Shown: positions 9,101 to 15,976, numbered from the stretch's first letter. The stretch is DNA of 17,038 nucleotides from Chitinophagaceae bacterium (GCA_016710935.1 JADJTY010000013.1:1-17038), one strand, 5' to 3'. Notes: generated by a model from the letters alone, not told the origin. A program made the numbers and translations.

Positions 9101-9958
9101 ATAAAAACCAAGGAAGACAATGATAAAAAGAATGGTAATGCCCTGTGTAAGCAGCGAATCTTTGCGAAGCTGCAATGCATTGCCCACCGAAACGGCTGTT
9201 GCACCAAAATAAGTGGCAGTAACCTTACTGCTGTTGTTATCTATCAAACTATCCAAACCTTTTAACAGCAATGCATTTTTAGCGGTGTTGTTAGGTGGAA
9301 ATTTTGGGGTGATAAAAAGCATCAGGTGTTTCCTGTCTTTGGTCAGTATATAATTATCGTACAGTTCAAAATTCTCATCGTACTGTAACTGCTGCAGTTT
9401 TTTTAATCCCAGGAAAGTAATGCCCACCGGGTCTTTGCTGATCATACTTTTTAAAGCAAAGCCAGAAGGAGAAGTAAGTGTGCGGAAATTCTGCTCCAGC
9501 GATTCCTTTACCCGGGCCGGTGTTATCAGCGAATCTATTTCGGTATAATCTTTTTCAGTGAGGTAAACCGGCAGGTAATCACTTACAGTTTCAAATAATT
9601 CAAGCGCCAGGCCATCATCCACCTTGTAATTTATTTTGCTGATGAAGGGCGTAAGTTTTTGTTCTATGCTTTCAACCAGTGCATCGGCATACATAACCAG
9701 GCTGTCGGGTTCTGCTTCAGCGGCTGTATCTTGTAAGGATACAGTAACCGCCAGCTTATCCATGAATTTGGAGTTTTGAAAAACTGCGTTCAGTTTTTCA
9801 ATCTTTTTATCGTTGGGTAAAATTTTAGAAATGTCTTCTTCAAATGTAACCTGCAGGGCAAACCACAATGCCGACAGAAAAATTACCCCAAACGTAATGA
9901 ATAAAGCAGGCCGGCGCTTTTTATAAAAATTATAAATGTGCAGTAATAATTTTTCCAT
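6119..9958 (-). CDS. Trifunctional MMPL exporter / lysophospholipid acyltransferase / SAM methyltransferase
   Basis: Seen: 1279 residues in one unbroken frame. Residues 1-845 form an RND/MMPL pump: a TM at 18-36, a periplasmic loop of about 230 residues, a TM bundle at 272-406, a second TM (440-455) and loop, and a TM bundle at 665-803 with GLGDDYSLF (725-733), the acidic proton-relay site. A further hydrophobic stretch at 828-846 links to a PlsC domain with NHQSSLD (H900 and D905 of HX4D) and FPEGTR (965-970). A class I methyltransferase follows, with VLDIGCGYGF (1107-1116), the acidic GLDYD (1132-1136) and a C-terminal end at 1279. Known: aryl polyene and flexirubin loci carry these three functions, sometimes as separate genes, and export a lipid-anchored pigment to the outer membrane. 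Inference: acyl transfer, methylation and export are physically linked. The ATG is at 9956-9958; it nearly abuts or overlaps the glycosyltransferase gene. Confidence 0.93.
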   Translation of the reverse strand: MEKLLLHIYNFYKKRRPALFITFGVIFLSALWFALQVTFEEDISKILPNDKKIEKLNAVFQNSKFMDKLAVTVSLQDTAAEAEPDSLVMYADALVESIEQKLTPFISKINYKVDDGLALELFETVSDYLPVYLTEKDYTEIDSLITPARVKESLEQNFRTLTSPSGFALKSMISKDPVGITFLGLKKLQQLQYDENFELYDNYILTKDRKHLMLFITPKFPPNNTAKNALLLKGLDSLIDNNSSKVTATYFGATAVSVGNALQLRKDSLLTQGITILFIIVFLGFYFRKKRAPFFILIPVIFGAVFSLAAIYFIKGSISVIALGTGSVVLGIAVNFSLHVFNHYRHTSNMQQLIRDLAKPMTVGSFTTVGGFLCLQFVESEMLKDLGLFAAFSLIGASLCSLIFLPHFIAGKKEQVAHAVQEFSWIDKIASLRPEYNKYLVIIILGLTIFFAFWAGKVGFESDLQNMNYMSSKLKASEKKLNQINQYALQSVYLVTEGNTLDDALVNNEKLVTQIEKLQDKNIVKKYSGVSSLIISDSLQKIKIKRWNSYWTAEKKVTLMATVIKEGTALKFNAAAFDNFSMLLNKTYVPVDKEAMAGVRKNFLDDYITEKPGKTTVVTLVKTIPEKRQEVYKTFENETHVTVLDKQYLTSRFVEIINADFSKIALMTSLLVFMVLLVVYGRIELTLVSFIPMLISWIWILGIMGMAGIQFNIINIIISALIFGLGDDYSLFIMDGLLQEYKTGKKNLSSFKSSIILSAITTIVGLGVLIFAKHPALQSIALISIIGICCVVIMSQILIPFFFSILIKNRVGKNRFPWTLWGFIKSSTAFSLFISVSIFFTVLGRSFIRLQVRERGKYLYHLLVSKACWFLMYVMGNVKKKIINPLHEDLKRPAIIICNHQSSLDIVPLIMLNPKILMLTNNKKWNAPFFGPVIRMADYFPSEEIEQKTDKIADRMKHGYSLIIFPEGTRSEAGDIGRFHKGAFYLAEKLDADILPIMIHGTNYTLTKKDALLKNGQVTLKFLPRIKPADLQYGNGYAERAKQIGRYFRGEFALLKADIEQPKYFREKLIYNYIYKGPLLEWYMRIKTSMEKNYKTFCELVPQQGKVLDIGCGYGFMAYMLSFTSPQRKITGLDYDEEKIDTANNCFSKTNNINFVHGDVMGFEFEQYDAIIVADMLHYLPPAEQMQVIEKCISNLNPGGKLIIRDGDADKKAMHKKTKLTEFFSTKLFSFNKTKETGLSFLTGTMIRNLAAAKNMDCSEMPDSKHTSNTIFILKATTN

Positions 9959-11157
9959 ACACTAATCAGCTTTGAAACCGCTTGTTTTTTACCGATCAAT
10001 TTTAAAAAGATAAAAGTAATCAAACCAAATACCAATGCTGCAATAATGGCCAGCGTTATACTTCCCAAAATATATTGCTGTAAGTTCATTTTAATAGACT
10101 GAAGGGTGATCTCACTGCTGAAATCGATCTGCATGGCATTGGCGCCCATCCAGATTGCGCCTGTTTTGTAACTTAAAAAAATAATGGGCGGTATCATAGG
10201 TGGTATGCTGATGTTTGCTGCAATGATCACCAAGGGCTTATTCAATTTAAATAAAATAGCCAGGAAAATTGCCGCCGCCAGCTGAAAGCCCCAGATAGGA
10301 ATAATACCCATAAAAATGCCAAAGCCAACTGATATGGATTTTAACTGTGTAGAATGATGTGGATTATACAATTGCTCATCAAGCACCTTCTTCATTTTTT
10401 TTTTACTGAAAAGGGTGCGGAAAAAATCCCGTGGTTTGATGTACAAAAAAGTGATGAGTACCAGAATGGTATTTAAAACACCGATACGGAAAAAATCTTT
10501 GTAAGGCCTGAAGTGAGAGATACGTTCTTCCTTTGGTGCATAATACACCGTAACCGGAACAGAAATAACCTTAACCCCCTTCCAGGCTAACCGTACCAGT
10601 ACTTCAATTTCAAATTCGTATTTACGGGTGATGAAACGCATTTTTTTCATTGGCTCCAGCGGATACAACCGAAAACCGGATTGGGTATCCGGACTGGTAA
10701 TTCCCGTTTCTACCTTGAACCAGAAATTAGAGACTTTATTACCAAAGTTGCTGCCACCAGGTACAGATGCCTGCCCCATATTTCTTGCACCAATAATAAC
10801 TGCGTTGGGTTCTTCTTCAAGCTTAGCTATAAATGCAGGCAGGTCTTTTGCAAAGTGCTGCCCGTCGGAATCTATGCTGATGCCATATTTGTAGCCTTTT
10901 TCAATTGCATACCTGAATGCTGTACGCAAGGCCCAGCCTTTTCCAACATTTGGCGTATAGTTGATGAACTGAACCACCGGAAATTGTTTTACAATGTCGG
11001 CCGTATTATCGGTTGATCCGTCGTTTACTACAATAATGTGATCGCTGTATTGTGCTACATCTTCAATAACGGAGGCAAGGGTAGCTGCATTGTTATAGGT
11101 GGGAATAATAACACAGGCCTTCAACGTATCAACTTTCTCCTTCAGGGAACCGGTCAT
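9883..11157 (-). CDS. Family 2 glycosyltransferase with C-terminal DUF2062 domain
   Basis: Seen: 424 residues. Residues 14-235 are a GT-A fold close to polyprenyl-phosphate sugar synthases: CVIIPTYNNAATLASVIEDV, VVNDGSTDNT, NVGKGWALRTAF, the nucleotide-sugar DSD motif in SIDSDGQH (D96, D98) and PDTQSGFRLYP. A TM segment at about 227-241 is followed by a DUF2062 domain (about 255-395) with SISVGFGIFMGIIPIWGFQ and ANISIPPMIPP. Known: GT2/DUF2062 proteins occur in aryl polyene loci; their substrate is not settled. The ATG at 11155-11157 follows a stop at 11166 by 8 bases. The last 25 residues (about 400 onward) overlap the next gene by 76 bases and look non-native. One base more or less in the T6 run at 9985-9990 would end the protein at 9962 or 9966, just before the next ATG, so the true C-terminus is probably there. 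Confidence 0.88.
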   Translation of the reverse strand: MTGSLKEKVDTLKACVIIPTYNNAATLASVIEDVAQYSDHIIVVNDGSTDNTADIVKQFPVVQFINYTPNVGKGWALRTAFRYAIEKGYKYGISIDSDGQHFAKDLPAFIAKLEEEPNAVIIGARNMGQASVPGGSNFGNKVSNFWFKVETGITSPDTQSGFRLYPLEPMKKMRFITRKYEFEIEVLVRLAWKGVKVISVPVTVYYAPKEERISHFRPYKDFFRIGVLNTILVLITFLYIKPRDFFRTLFSKKKMKKVLDEQLYNPHHSTQLKSISVGFGIFMGIIPIWGFQLAAAIFLAILFKLNKPLVIIAANISIPPMIPPIIFLSYKTGAIWMGANAMQIDFSSEITLQSIKMNLQQYILGSITLAIIAALVFGLITFIFLKLIGKKQAVSKLISVWKNYYCTFIIFIKSAGLLYSLRLG

Positions 11158-11165
11158 TATTAATT

Positions 11166-11243
11166 CTATTTGTCATTAAGTGTAAATATTAGCCCTAAAC
11201 CGGGTAAAATTATAACAATAAGGGGAATAAGCAGCAAGGCTGG
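11166..11243 (-). other. In-frame hydrophobic 25-codon tail beyond the TAG of the FAD oxidoreductase
   Basis: Directly after the TAG at 11244-11246 the same frame stays open for 25 codons to a second TAG at 11166-11168. It spells PALLLIPLIVIILPG then LGLIFTLNDK, a textbook C-terminal transmembrane helix with a polar end. If the tail belongs to the upstream protein, the gap to the glycosyltransferase ATG drops from 86 to 8 bases, in line with the tight spacing elsewhere in the operon. A TGG-to-TAG change, as sequencing error or real mutation, is the simplest explanation; readthrough is less likely. Confidence 0.5.
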
Positions 11244-12929
11244 CTATACCAGATTACTTACCTTATTTTGATTGCGTTTTTTCTTATCTGCTATTCTTTG
11301 GTGTAACCAGTCGGGCCATTGGCTGCTGTCTTCGGCATCATAAATACGGAGTGCCTGTGATTCGTCGCTTTGAATCAGGTCTTCTTCCCTGCAACCCAAA
11401 ATTTCTGCCGCCGTTTTTACACCGGAGTAACTGGCACCTGCCACGCCATGGCTCATAATGCTGGCGCCACACATATACAGGTTTTCGATCTCAGTTTTTG
11501 CTTTGTAAGAGAAAGGGCCTGTTTGCATAAACCCTTTTTCAGTGCCATACACATTCCCTTTTGTTGTATTGATATAATATTCGTTGGTGATGGGCGTACC
11601 TACTTCCACGTGAACAATATTTTTATGAACAGCTGGTAAGATCCTTTTAAAGGTATTCATCAGCTTTTCGCTCAGTCTTTCTTTTATTTTTAAATACTGC
11701 TCATGCGTTTCATCCGGGTTTGTGTATAAAGCCTTAAATGAGTCATAGTTAATAAAAGTAACCACTTCAAGCGTATGATGACGGCCATTAAAACTCAACG
11801 GATCTTTTAGTGAAGAACAGCTGATGAAGAGCGAATCAAATTCATCTGTTTCAAGTATAGATACCCTGGTGAGCCCTTCATAAATTCCATCCAGATCTTT
11901 ATCGGGCATGAACCAGATATTACCGGAGTCAATACCTGCTTCACGTACATCCATATCAACCGAAATAAAAAACATAAGTGATGTGACCGAATATCGGGTG
12001 GCTTCCAGTTTTTTAAGCAGTTTACCACTCAGGTGCTCGTGACCAACCATTTTATAAGTTGCAGCCGGATCGGCATTGGATATAACCCGTTTTGCTTTTA
12101 TTATCTCACCGTTTTGCAATTCAACCCCCATAACTTTTCTACGGGTGCCGGGAGATTTGTTTTCTTCTGCCTGCAGCAATATTTTTTTAACCCCTACGCC
12201 GGTTTTTATTTCGCCACCGTATCTTTTAATAGCATTGGTCATAGCTTTTACAATAGCTGCACCGCCACCCATTGGGTAAAAACCTCCGTTAAAATAATGA
12301 TCCATCAAGGCACAATGAAAAGGAAAACTTGCTTTGGAAGGTGGCAGGCCATGATCGCCGCATTGTATATTGAGTACAGATTTTAACAAAGGATCTTTTA
12401 TATGCCAGCCTATAACGCGTTTTAGCCTGAACAAACCATATTTACCCAGGTGCCGGGTGCGGTAAGCTATGGTAACATTATCCCAAAATCCATTCATCTT
12501 GGGTATCAGGAACAACTCCTTACTTACTGTTTTAACCAGTTTAAGATATTTTTTTATACCTTTTTTTTCTTTCGGAAACCTTTCAGATAATGAATGAACC
12601 AGATTGTCGATCCCTGCAGGCATATCAATACGCTCATCACCAATCCAGCAATGCTCGTAGGCATTTTTGTTCATCCTGAAAAAAACCAGTTCGTTGGCAA
12701 TACCCAGCCCTTCGTATAAGTTACAGGTAGATTCCCCTTTGTCCATACCTCCAATGTAATGCACGCCGGGACTGTACCGGTGACCGTCAATATAAAAACT
12801 ATGGCACCAGCCGCCCGGCACATAATGCTGTTCAATAACGGCCACTTTTTGCCCTGCACGAGCCAGGCAAAGTGCTGAGGATAAACCGCCGGCACCGGAG
12901 CCAATTATAATGGTATCAAATTCTTTCAT
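11244..12929 (-). CDS. Retinol-saturase/phytoene-desaturase-like FAD oxidoreductase, first gene of the operon
   Basis: Seen: 561 residues, intact. The N-terminus DTIIIGSGAGGLSSAL has GxGxxG at 10-15 and VIEQ with the ribose-binding Glu33, then VPGGWCHSF and YSPGVHYIGGMDKGES, matching the retinol-saturase signature. The closing FAD motif NLYMCGASIMSHGVAGASYS is at 483-502, and a charged linker (KKKRNQNK) ends the frame. It is a paralogue of the other FAD oxidoreductase (4609-6119), sharing the GVHY(L/I)GG block. Known: family members saturate, desaturate or isomerise conjugated polyenes using bound FAD. Inference: the pair acts on the aryl-polyene chain or on the resorcinol-linked product. It is the first minus-strand gene, 248 bases from the divergent plus-strand gene, with a candidate promoter at 12963-12994. 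The frame continues past the stop with a membrane helix at 11166-11243, so the native protein may be about 587 residues. Confidence 0.87.
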   Translation of the reverse strand: MKEFDTIIIGSGAGGLSSALCLARAGQKVAVIEQHYVPGGWCHSFYIDGHRYSPGVHYIGGMDKGESTCNLYEGLGIANELVFFRMNKNAYEHCWIGDERIDMPAGIDNLVHSLSERFPKEKKGIKKYLKLVKTVSKELFLIPKMNGFWDNVTIAYRTRHLGKYGLFRLKRVIGWHIKDPLLKSVLNIQCGDHGLPPSKASFPFHCALMDHYFNGGFYPMGGGAAIVKAMTNAIKRYGGEIKTGVGVKKILLQAEENKSPGTRRKVMGVELQNGEIIKAKRVISNADPAATYKMVGHEHLSGKLLKKLEATRYSVTSLMFFISVDMDVREAGIDSGNIWFMPDKDLDGIYEGLTRVSILETDEFDSLFISCSSLKDPLSFNGRHHTLEVVTFINYDSFKALYTNPDETHEQYLKIKERLSEKLMNTFKRILPAVHKNIVHVEVGTPITNEYYINTTKGNVYGTEKGFMQTGPFSYKAKTEIENLYMCGASIMSHGVAGASYSGVKTAAEILGCREEDLIQSDESQALRIYDAEDSSQWPDWLHQRIADKKKRNQNKVSNLV

Positions 12930-12962
12930 ACTAAATATTGCTGCTCAAGTTAACGCTTTTAA

Positions 12963-12994
12963 CAAAGTAAATTAAAAATGGTTGCTGCCTCAAT
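12963..12994 (-). promoter_or_regulatory. Candidate promoter of the pigment operon
   Basis: On the minus strand ATTG (12991-12994) is followed after 20 bases by TTACTTTG (12963-12970), close to the Bacteroidota -33 TTTG / -7 TAnnTTTG pattern but one base off in the -7 box. It would start transcription near 12956, about 27 bases before the first ATG. This is the only reasonable match in the 248-base divergent gap. The facing plus-strand gene has TAACTTTA at 13157-13164 but no convincing -33 partner. Confidence 0.42.
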
Positions 12995-13177
12995 ATTTTT
13001 TTATAGCTATATAGCTTTCAATCATTAACATATGATGTAAACACCATTGCTTCAATACAACTGTTCTAAATGTTTTAAACAAAAAAACACTGTGGCATGA
13101 TTTTGGATTTTCATGTTTCAGTCCTTCGGAAAAGGGAAATAAAAACCAAGTTTTTTTAACTTTAAAATCTAAATACT

Positions 13178-14146
13178 ATGTCTGAAACAAATTTTCCAAC
13201 ACCGCCATCTGCACCTGTAACAAAGGGTAAAAACTACAAAAATGCCGTTATAGGCGTTTTAGCTGCAGGTTTGATAGCCGTATCAGGTTATTTGGTTTAT
13301 GCCAAAAATGATAGTTCAAAAACTATTCAACAGCAGGAAACAACCATTGCAAAAGTAGCTGATGAGAAAAGTGATGTGCAGGCTAATTTTGATGCATCAC
13401 TTGCCAGGCTCGATTCTATGAGTACCGTAAATACCGGCCTGGAAGGCAAGTTAACAGAAAGAAACAATGAAATTGCAAAGGTAAAATCGGAGATACGCAG
13501 CATTTTAAATAAGAAGAATGCCACTGCTGCCGAACTCGGAAGAGCAAAAACACTGATCGCTTCTTTGAATGAAAAGATCACTTCAATGGAGGCCGATATT
13601 GCTCAGTTAAAACAGGATAACCAACTGCTTACAAACGATAATGTTGTTTTAAAGCAGGAAAAAGAAACCTTAACAAAGGATCTGGTTGCAACTACAGAAG
13701 TGAAGCAATCGCTTGAAAAGAAAGTAGAAATTGCATCTACCTTAAATGCAAGCAATATTGTAATTACACCAATCAATATAAAAAGTAACGGTAAAGAAAA
13801 AGTGTCAACAACAGCAAAGCGTGTTGATAAGTTTGTAGTGAGTTTTGATGTTGATAACAGAATTATTCAGCCTGGTACAACAGATGTATATGTTGTGGTA
13901 TTAGGCCCCGATGGAAAAGCTGTTAACACCGGTTCTGAAACCTTTACCACACGTGAAGAAGTGGCTATGCCCTTTACAGCTAAAATGCCGGTTGACCTGG
14001 AAACAGCTAAGAAGAAGAATGTAGAGTTTGCTTTTGTTCCGGGAACCAATTTTATCCAGGGTGCCTATACCGTACAGATCTACCAGAATGGTTTTTTAAT
14101 CGGACAGGGAACCCGTGAATTAAAGAAAGGCGGTTTGTTCAGTTAA
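13178..14146 (+). CDS. Membrane-anchored coiled-coil protein of unknown function
   Basis: Function not recognised. Seen: 322 residues. A short polar N-terminus (1-20) is followed by one TM segment (about 22-41, IGVLAAGLIAVSGYLVYA), then a long heptad-rich coiled coil (about 48-185) rich in Lys, Glu, Asp and Gln. A compact beta-rich domain follows (about 190-322), with NIVITPINIKSNGKEKVS, VSFDVDNRIIQPGTTDVYVV, FTTREEVAMPFTAKM and GAYTVQIYQNGFLIGQG. No lipobox is present. The topology suggests an inner-membrane anchor with the coiled coil and beta domain outside the cytoplasm. Its own terminator makes it monocistronic, and it is divergent from the pigment operon, so no functional link is implied. 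Low sequence complexity in the coiled coil would make weak database hits to SMC-like proteins unreliable. Confidence 0.85.
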   Translation: MSETNFPTPPSAPVTKGKNYKNAVIGVLAAGLIAVSGYLVYAKNDSSKTIQQQETTIAKVADEKSDVQANFDASLARLDSMSTVNTGLEGKLTERNNEIAKVKSEIRSILNKKNATAAELGRAKTLIASLNEKITSMEADIAQLKQDNQLLTNDNVVLKQEKETLTKDLVATTEVKQSLEKKVEIASTLNASNIVITPINIKSNGKEKVSTTAKRVDKFVVSFDVDNRIIQPGTTDVYVVVLGPDGKAVNTGSETFTTREEVAMPFTAKMPVDLETAKKKNVEFAFVPGTNFIQGAYTVQIYQNGFLIGQGTRELKKGGLFS

Positions 14147-14198
14147 ATAAACAACACTGATTAAAAATAAATAATTACAGTTGATTGTAATTCCAAAG

Positions 14199-14235
14199 AA
14201 GCTATTTGAATCTAAAAATTCAGATAGCTTTTTTT
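14199..14235 (+). terminator. Rho-independent terminator
   Basis: AAGCTATTTGAAT (14199-14211) pairs with ATTCAGATAGCTT (14218-14230) over 13 positions, with one G-U wobble and a six-base loop, and is followed by T5. It lies 53 bases after the stop of the coiled-coil gene and ends that transcript before the halogenase-like gene. Confidence 0.88.
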
Positions 14236-14294
14236 GTTTAGAAAATATAAGATATCAAATGATTAATATCAGACATTCTAAAAGCTATATTTAT

Positions 14295-14302
14295 TACATT
14301 TG
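14295..14302 (+). promoter_or_regulatory. Candidate -7 element of the halogenase-like gene
   Basis: TACATTTG fits the Bacteroidota -7 box TAnnTTTG exactly and sits 12 bases before the ATG, which would give a leader of only about 6 bases. No clear -33 TTTG lies at the right distance, so confidence is moderate. The terminator just upstream means this gene needs its own promoter somewhere in the 80-base gap. Confidence 0.45.
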
Positions 14303-14314
14303 TAGTTTTAGATT

Positions 14315-15586
14315 ATGAAGAGAAATATCAAAACTATTGCTATTATTGGCGGAGGGCCTTCAGGTTGTTCTTTAGCCACTTTATTAAAAAGAAAAGGATA
14401 TACCGTAGGCATTTTTCACCTGGAAAAAAGGCCTGAGATCATTGTGGGCGAATCGCTGGTACCGGCCATTATACCCTATTTACGGAAGTTGGGGGTAGAG
14501 GATGAAGTAAAAACTTACAGTACTTACAAGCCTGGCGCTTCGGTTTGGGTTAATAAAGATGAAGAAGCCACATCGCCCTTTAGTTTTGGTGGCGGCGGCT
14601 TACCACCTTATGCTTATAATGTACCCCGTATTAAATTTGATAAAACCATTTTTGATCTGGCGGTGAAGGAAGGCGTTACTTTTTTCAGCCATGCTGCCAG
14701 GCTGGAACAGGTTGGAAATACAGATGAACTTAAATTAAGTGATGATACCCTGGTTGCCATTAATGATTTTTTTAACGGACAGCCCGATCTGATCGTGGAT
14801 GCCAGCGGGCGCTCACGTACTATTTCCCGCCTGCTTGATATTCCTACAAAAGAAGGAGAAAGAAAAGACATCGCCGTTTTTGCCCACCTGAGCGGTGCTG
14901 AAAAAATTGAACCTTATAATATACACCTGCATCGCCTGGAAAAAGGTTGGAACTGGAGAATTCCTTTACCAGACCGTATCTCGGTAGGGGTAGTTATTGA
15001 TCCAAAGCATTTGAAAGAATTTGGCGATACTAAAGAGGAGCAGTATGATAATTTCCTTAAGTCTGATGAAACGCTCAGGAAATTTACTGCCAATGCCAAA
15101 CGGGAGACCGGTGTGGCACAATACAATAATTACCAGCTTATCTCACAAAAAATGTATGGCAAAAACTGGTTGTTAACCGGTGATGCCGGTGGTTTTCTCG
15201 ACCCTATCTTTTCATCTGGCCTGTTTTTAGCCATTAAAGGTTCATTTGCTGCAGCCGAAGCCATCAGTATAGGCACCGACGTTGCATTTAAAAAATACCA
15301 GAAAGATCAGTTATATGAATTAGCTATCTGGCAAAAGTTGGTCGACACCTGGTATAGTGGTGGCCTTTTTACCCTGTTTAAAGTGGGGCAAGACAGGATG
15401 GATACGGCCTTTGGCCGTTTTATTGGTCCTCACATGCAGCGGCATTTAACCCGTATCTTTTCGGGAGAAGCTGTATATAAAAGCTATAGCCGCCGGTTTT
15501 TAAACTTTGTATTCGGGCCCATGTTATCGCTGATGAAGCTGGGTGGCCTGCATAACCGTAAAACCAGCGATTTAGCTATAAAATAA
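14315..15586 (+). CDS. Flavin-dependent halogenase-like FAD oxidoreductase
   Basis: Seen: 423 residues, intact. FAD-binding GxGxxG is in IIGGGPSGCSL (G12, G14, G17); VGESLVPAIIPYLRKLGV (44-61) is typical of this family; YKPGASVWV puts Lys72 where the catalytic lysine of halogenases lies. WNWRIP (212-217) fits WxWxIP, and GDAGGFLDPIFSSG (289-302) contains the F-x2-P-x2-S-x-G motif (F294, P297, S300, G302) described for the tunnel between flavin and substrate sites. VDASGRS (161-167) is the usual mid-protein motif. Known: such enzymes make hypohalous acid from FADH2, O2 and halide and pass it to a lysine for aryl halogenation. Inference: this is a second halogenase beside the pigment locus. A geranylgeranyl-reductase-like or monooxygenase role remains possible, since these families share the fold. 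It stands alone between a terminator upstream and a non-coding stretch downstream. Confidence 0.8.
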   Translation: MKRNIKTIAIIGGGPSGCSLATLLKRKGYTVGIFHLEKRPEIIVGESLVPAIIPYLRKLGVEDEVKTYSTYKPGASVWVNKDEEATSPFSFGGGGLPPYAYNVPRIKFDKTIFDLAVKEGVTFFSHAARLEQVGNTDELKLSDDTLVAINDFFNGQPDLIVDASGRSRTISRLLDIPTKEGERKDIAVFAHLSGAEKIEPYNIHLHRLEKGWNWRIPLPDRISVGVVIDPKHLKEFGDTKEEQYDNFLKSDETLRKFTANAKRETGVAQYNNYQLISQKMYGKNWLLTGDAGGFLDPIFSSGLFLAIKGSFAAAEAISIGTDVAFKKYQKDQLYELAIWQKLVDTWYSGGLFTLFKVGQDRMDTAFGRFIGPHMQRHLTRIFSGEAVYKSYSRRFLNFVFGPMLSLMKLGGLHNRKTSDLAIK

Positions 15587-15889
15587 GCCGTAAGGCCTAC
15601 ATCTGGTCTGCTAGATTAACTAAGAAACCTGGCCGTTGTTTATCCATAATATATAACCGTAATAGCAGCTATGTAGCCATCAAATTGCTTAATCCTCATT
15701 CCTTCTTTCCGATATTTACCTGGCTTAAACCTGGGAACGCCTTCTCATAATTCCATTTATCCTTGATTTTTTGCCGTTCATCAAAATGGCTTATTTATCA
15801 TTTCCCAGCATCTATTTTTTAATAAGCAATACCAGTAAGGATTTAAAAGAATTTTTAACTAATAATAACTGCATATTACTAAAACATAC
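15587..15889. other. Non-coding stretch
   Basis: Roughly 300 bases after the halogenase-like stop hold no open frame with coding character on either strand and no convincing terminator or RNA. The sequence becomes very AT-rich from about 15830, leading into the operator/promoter of the next small gene. Confidence 0.6.
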
Positions 15890-15916
15890 TTAGTACTTTG
15901 TTTTGCATAGTACTAA
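15890..15916. promoter_or_regulatory. Operator-like perfect inverted repeat over the -33 box
   Basis: TTAGTACT (15890-15897) and AGTACTAA (15909-15916) form a perfect 8-bp inverted repeat with an 11-base spacer that contains the -33 TTTTG (15901-15905). A related half-site, TACTAAAA, occurs just upstream at about 15877-15884. Symmetry, spacing of about two helical turns between half-site centres, and position over the promoter suggest a site for a dimeric repressor. The regulator is not in the window. Confidence 0.65.
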
Positions 15917-15932
15917 AATGTTTCTATCTTTG
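15902..15932 (+). promoter_or_regulatory. Consensus Bacteroidota promoter of the 59-codon gene
   Basis: TTTG (15902-15905), a 19-base spacer and TATCTTTG (15925-15932) match the -33 TTTG / -7 TAnnTTTG consensus perfectly. Transcription would begin near 15939, leaving a leader of about 70 bases before the ATG at 16010. Confidence 0.8.
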
Positions 15933-15976
15933 TGTTATCAAAGTAAGCGAAGCAACAAAAAGCCGAAATTTTAAAA

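Noticed and set aside
12033..12386. 117-codon plus-strand open frame
   Set aside because: Antisense to the intact FAD oxidoreductase; no family features, and phenylalanine/cysteine-rich as expected for a shadow.
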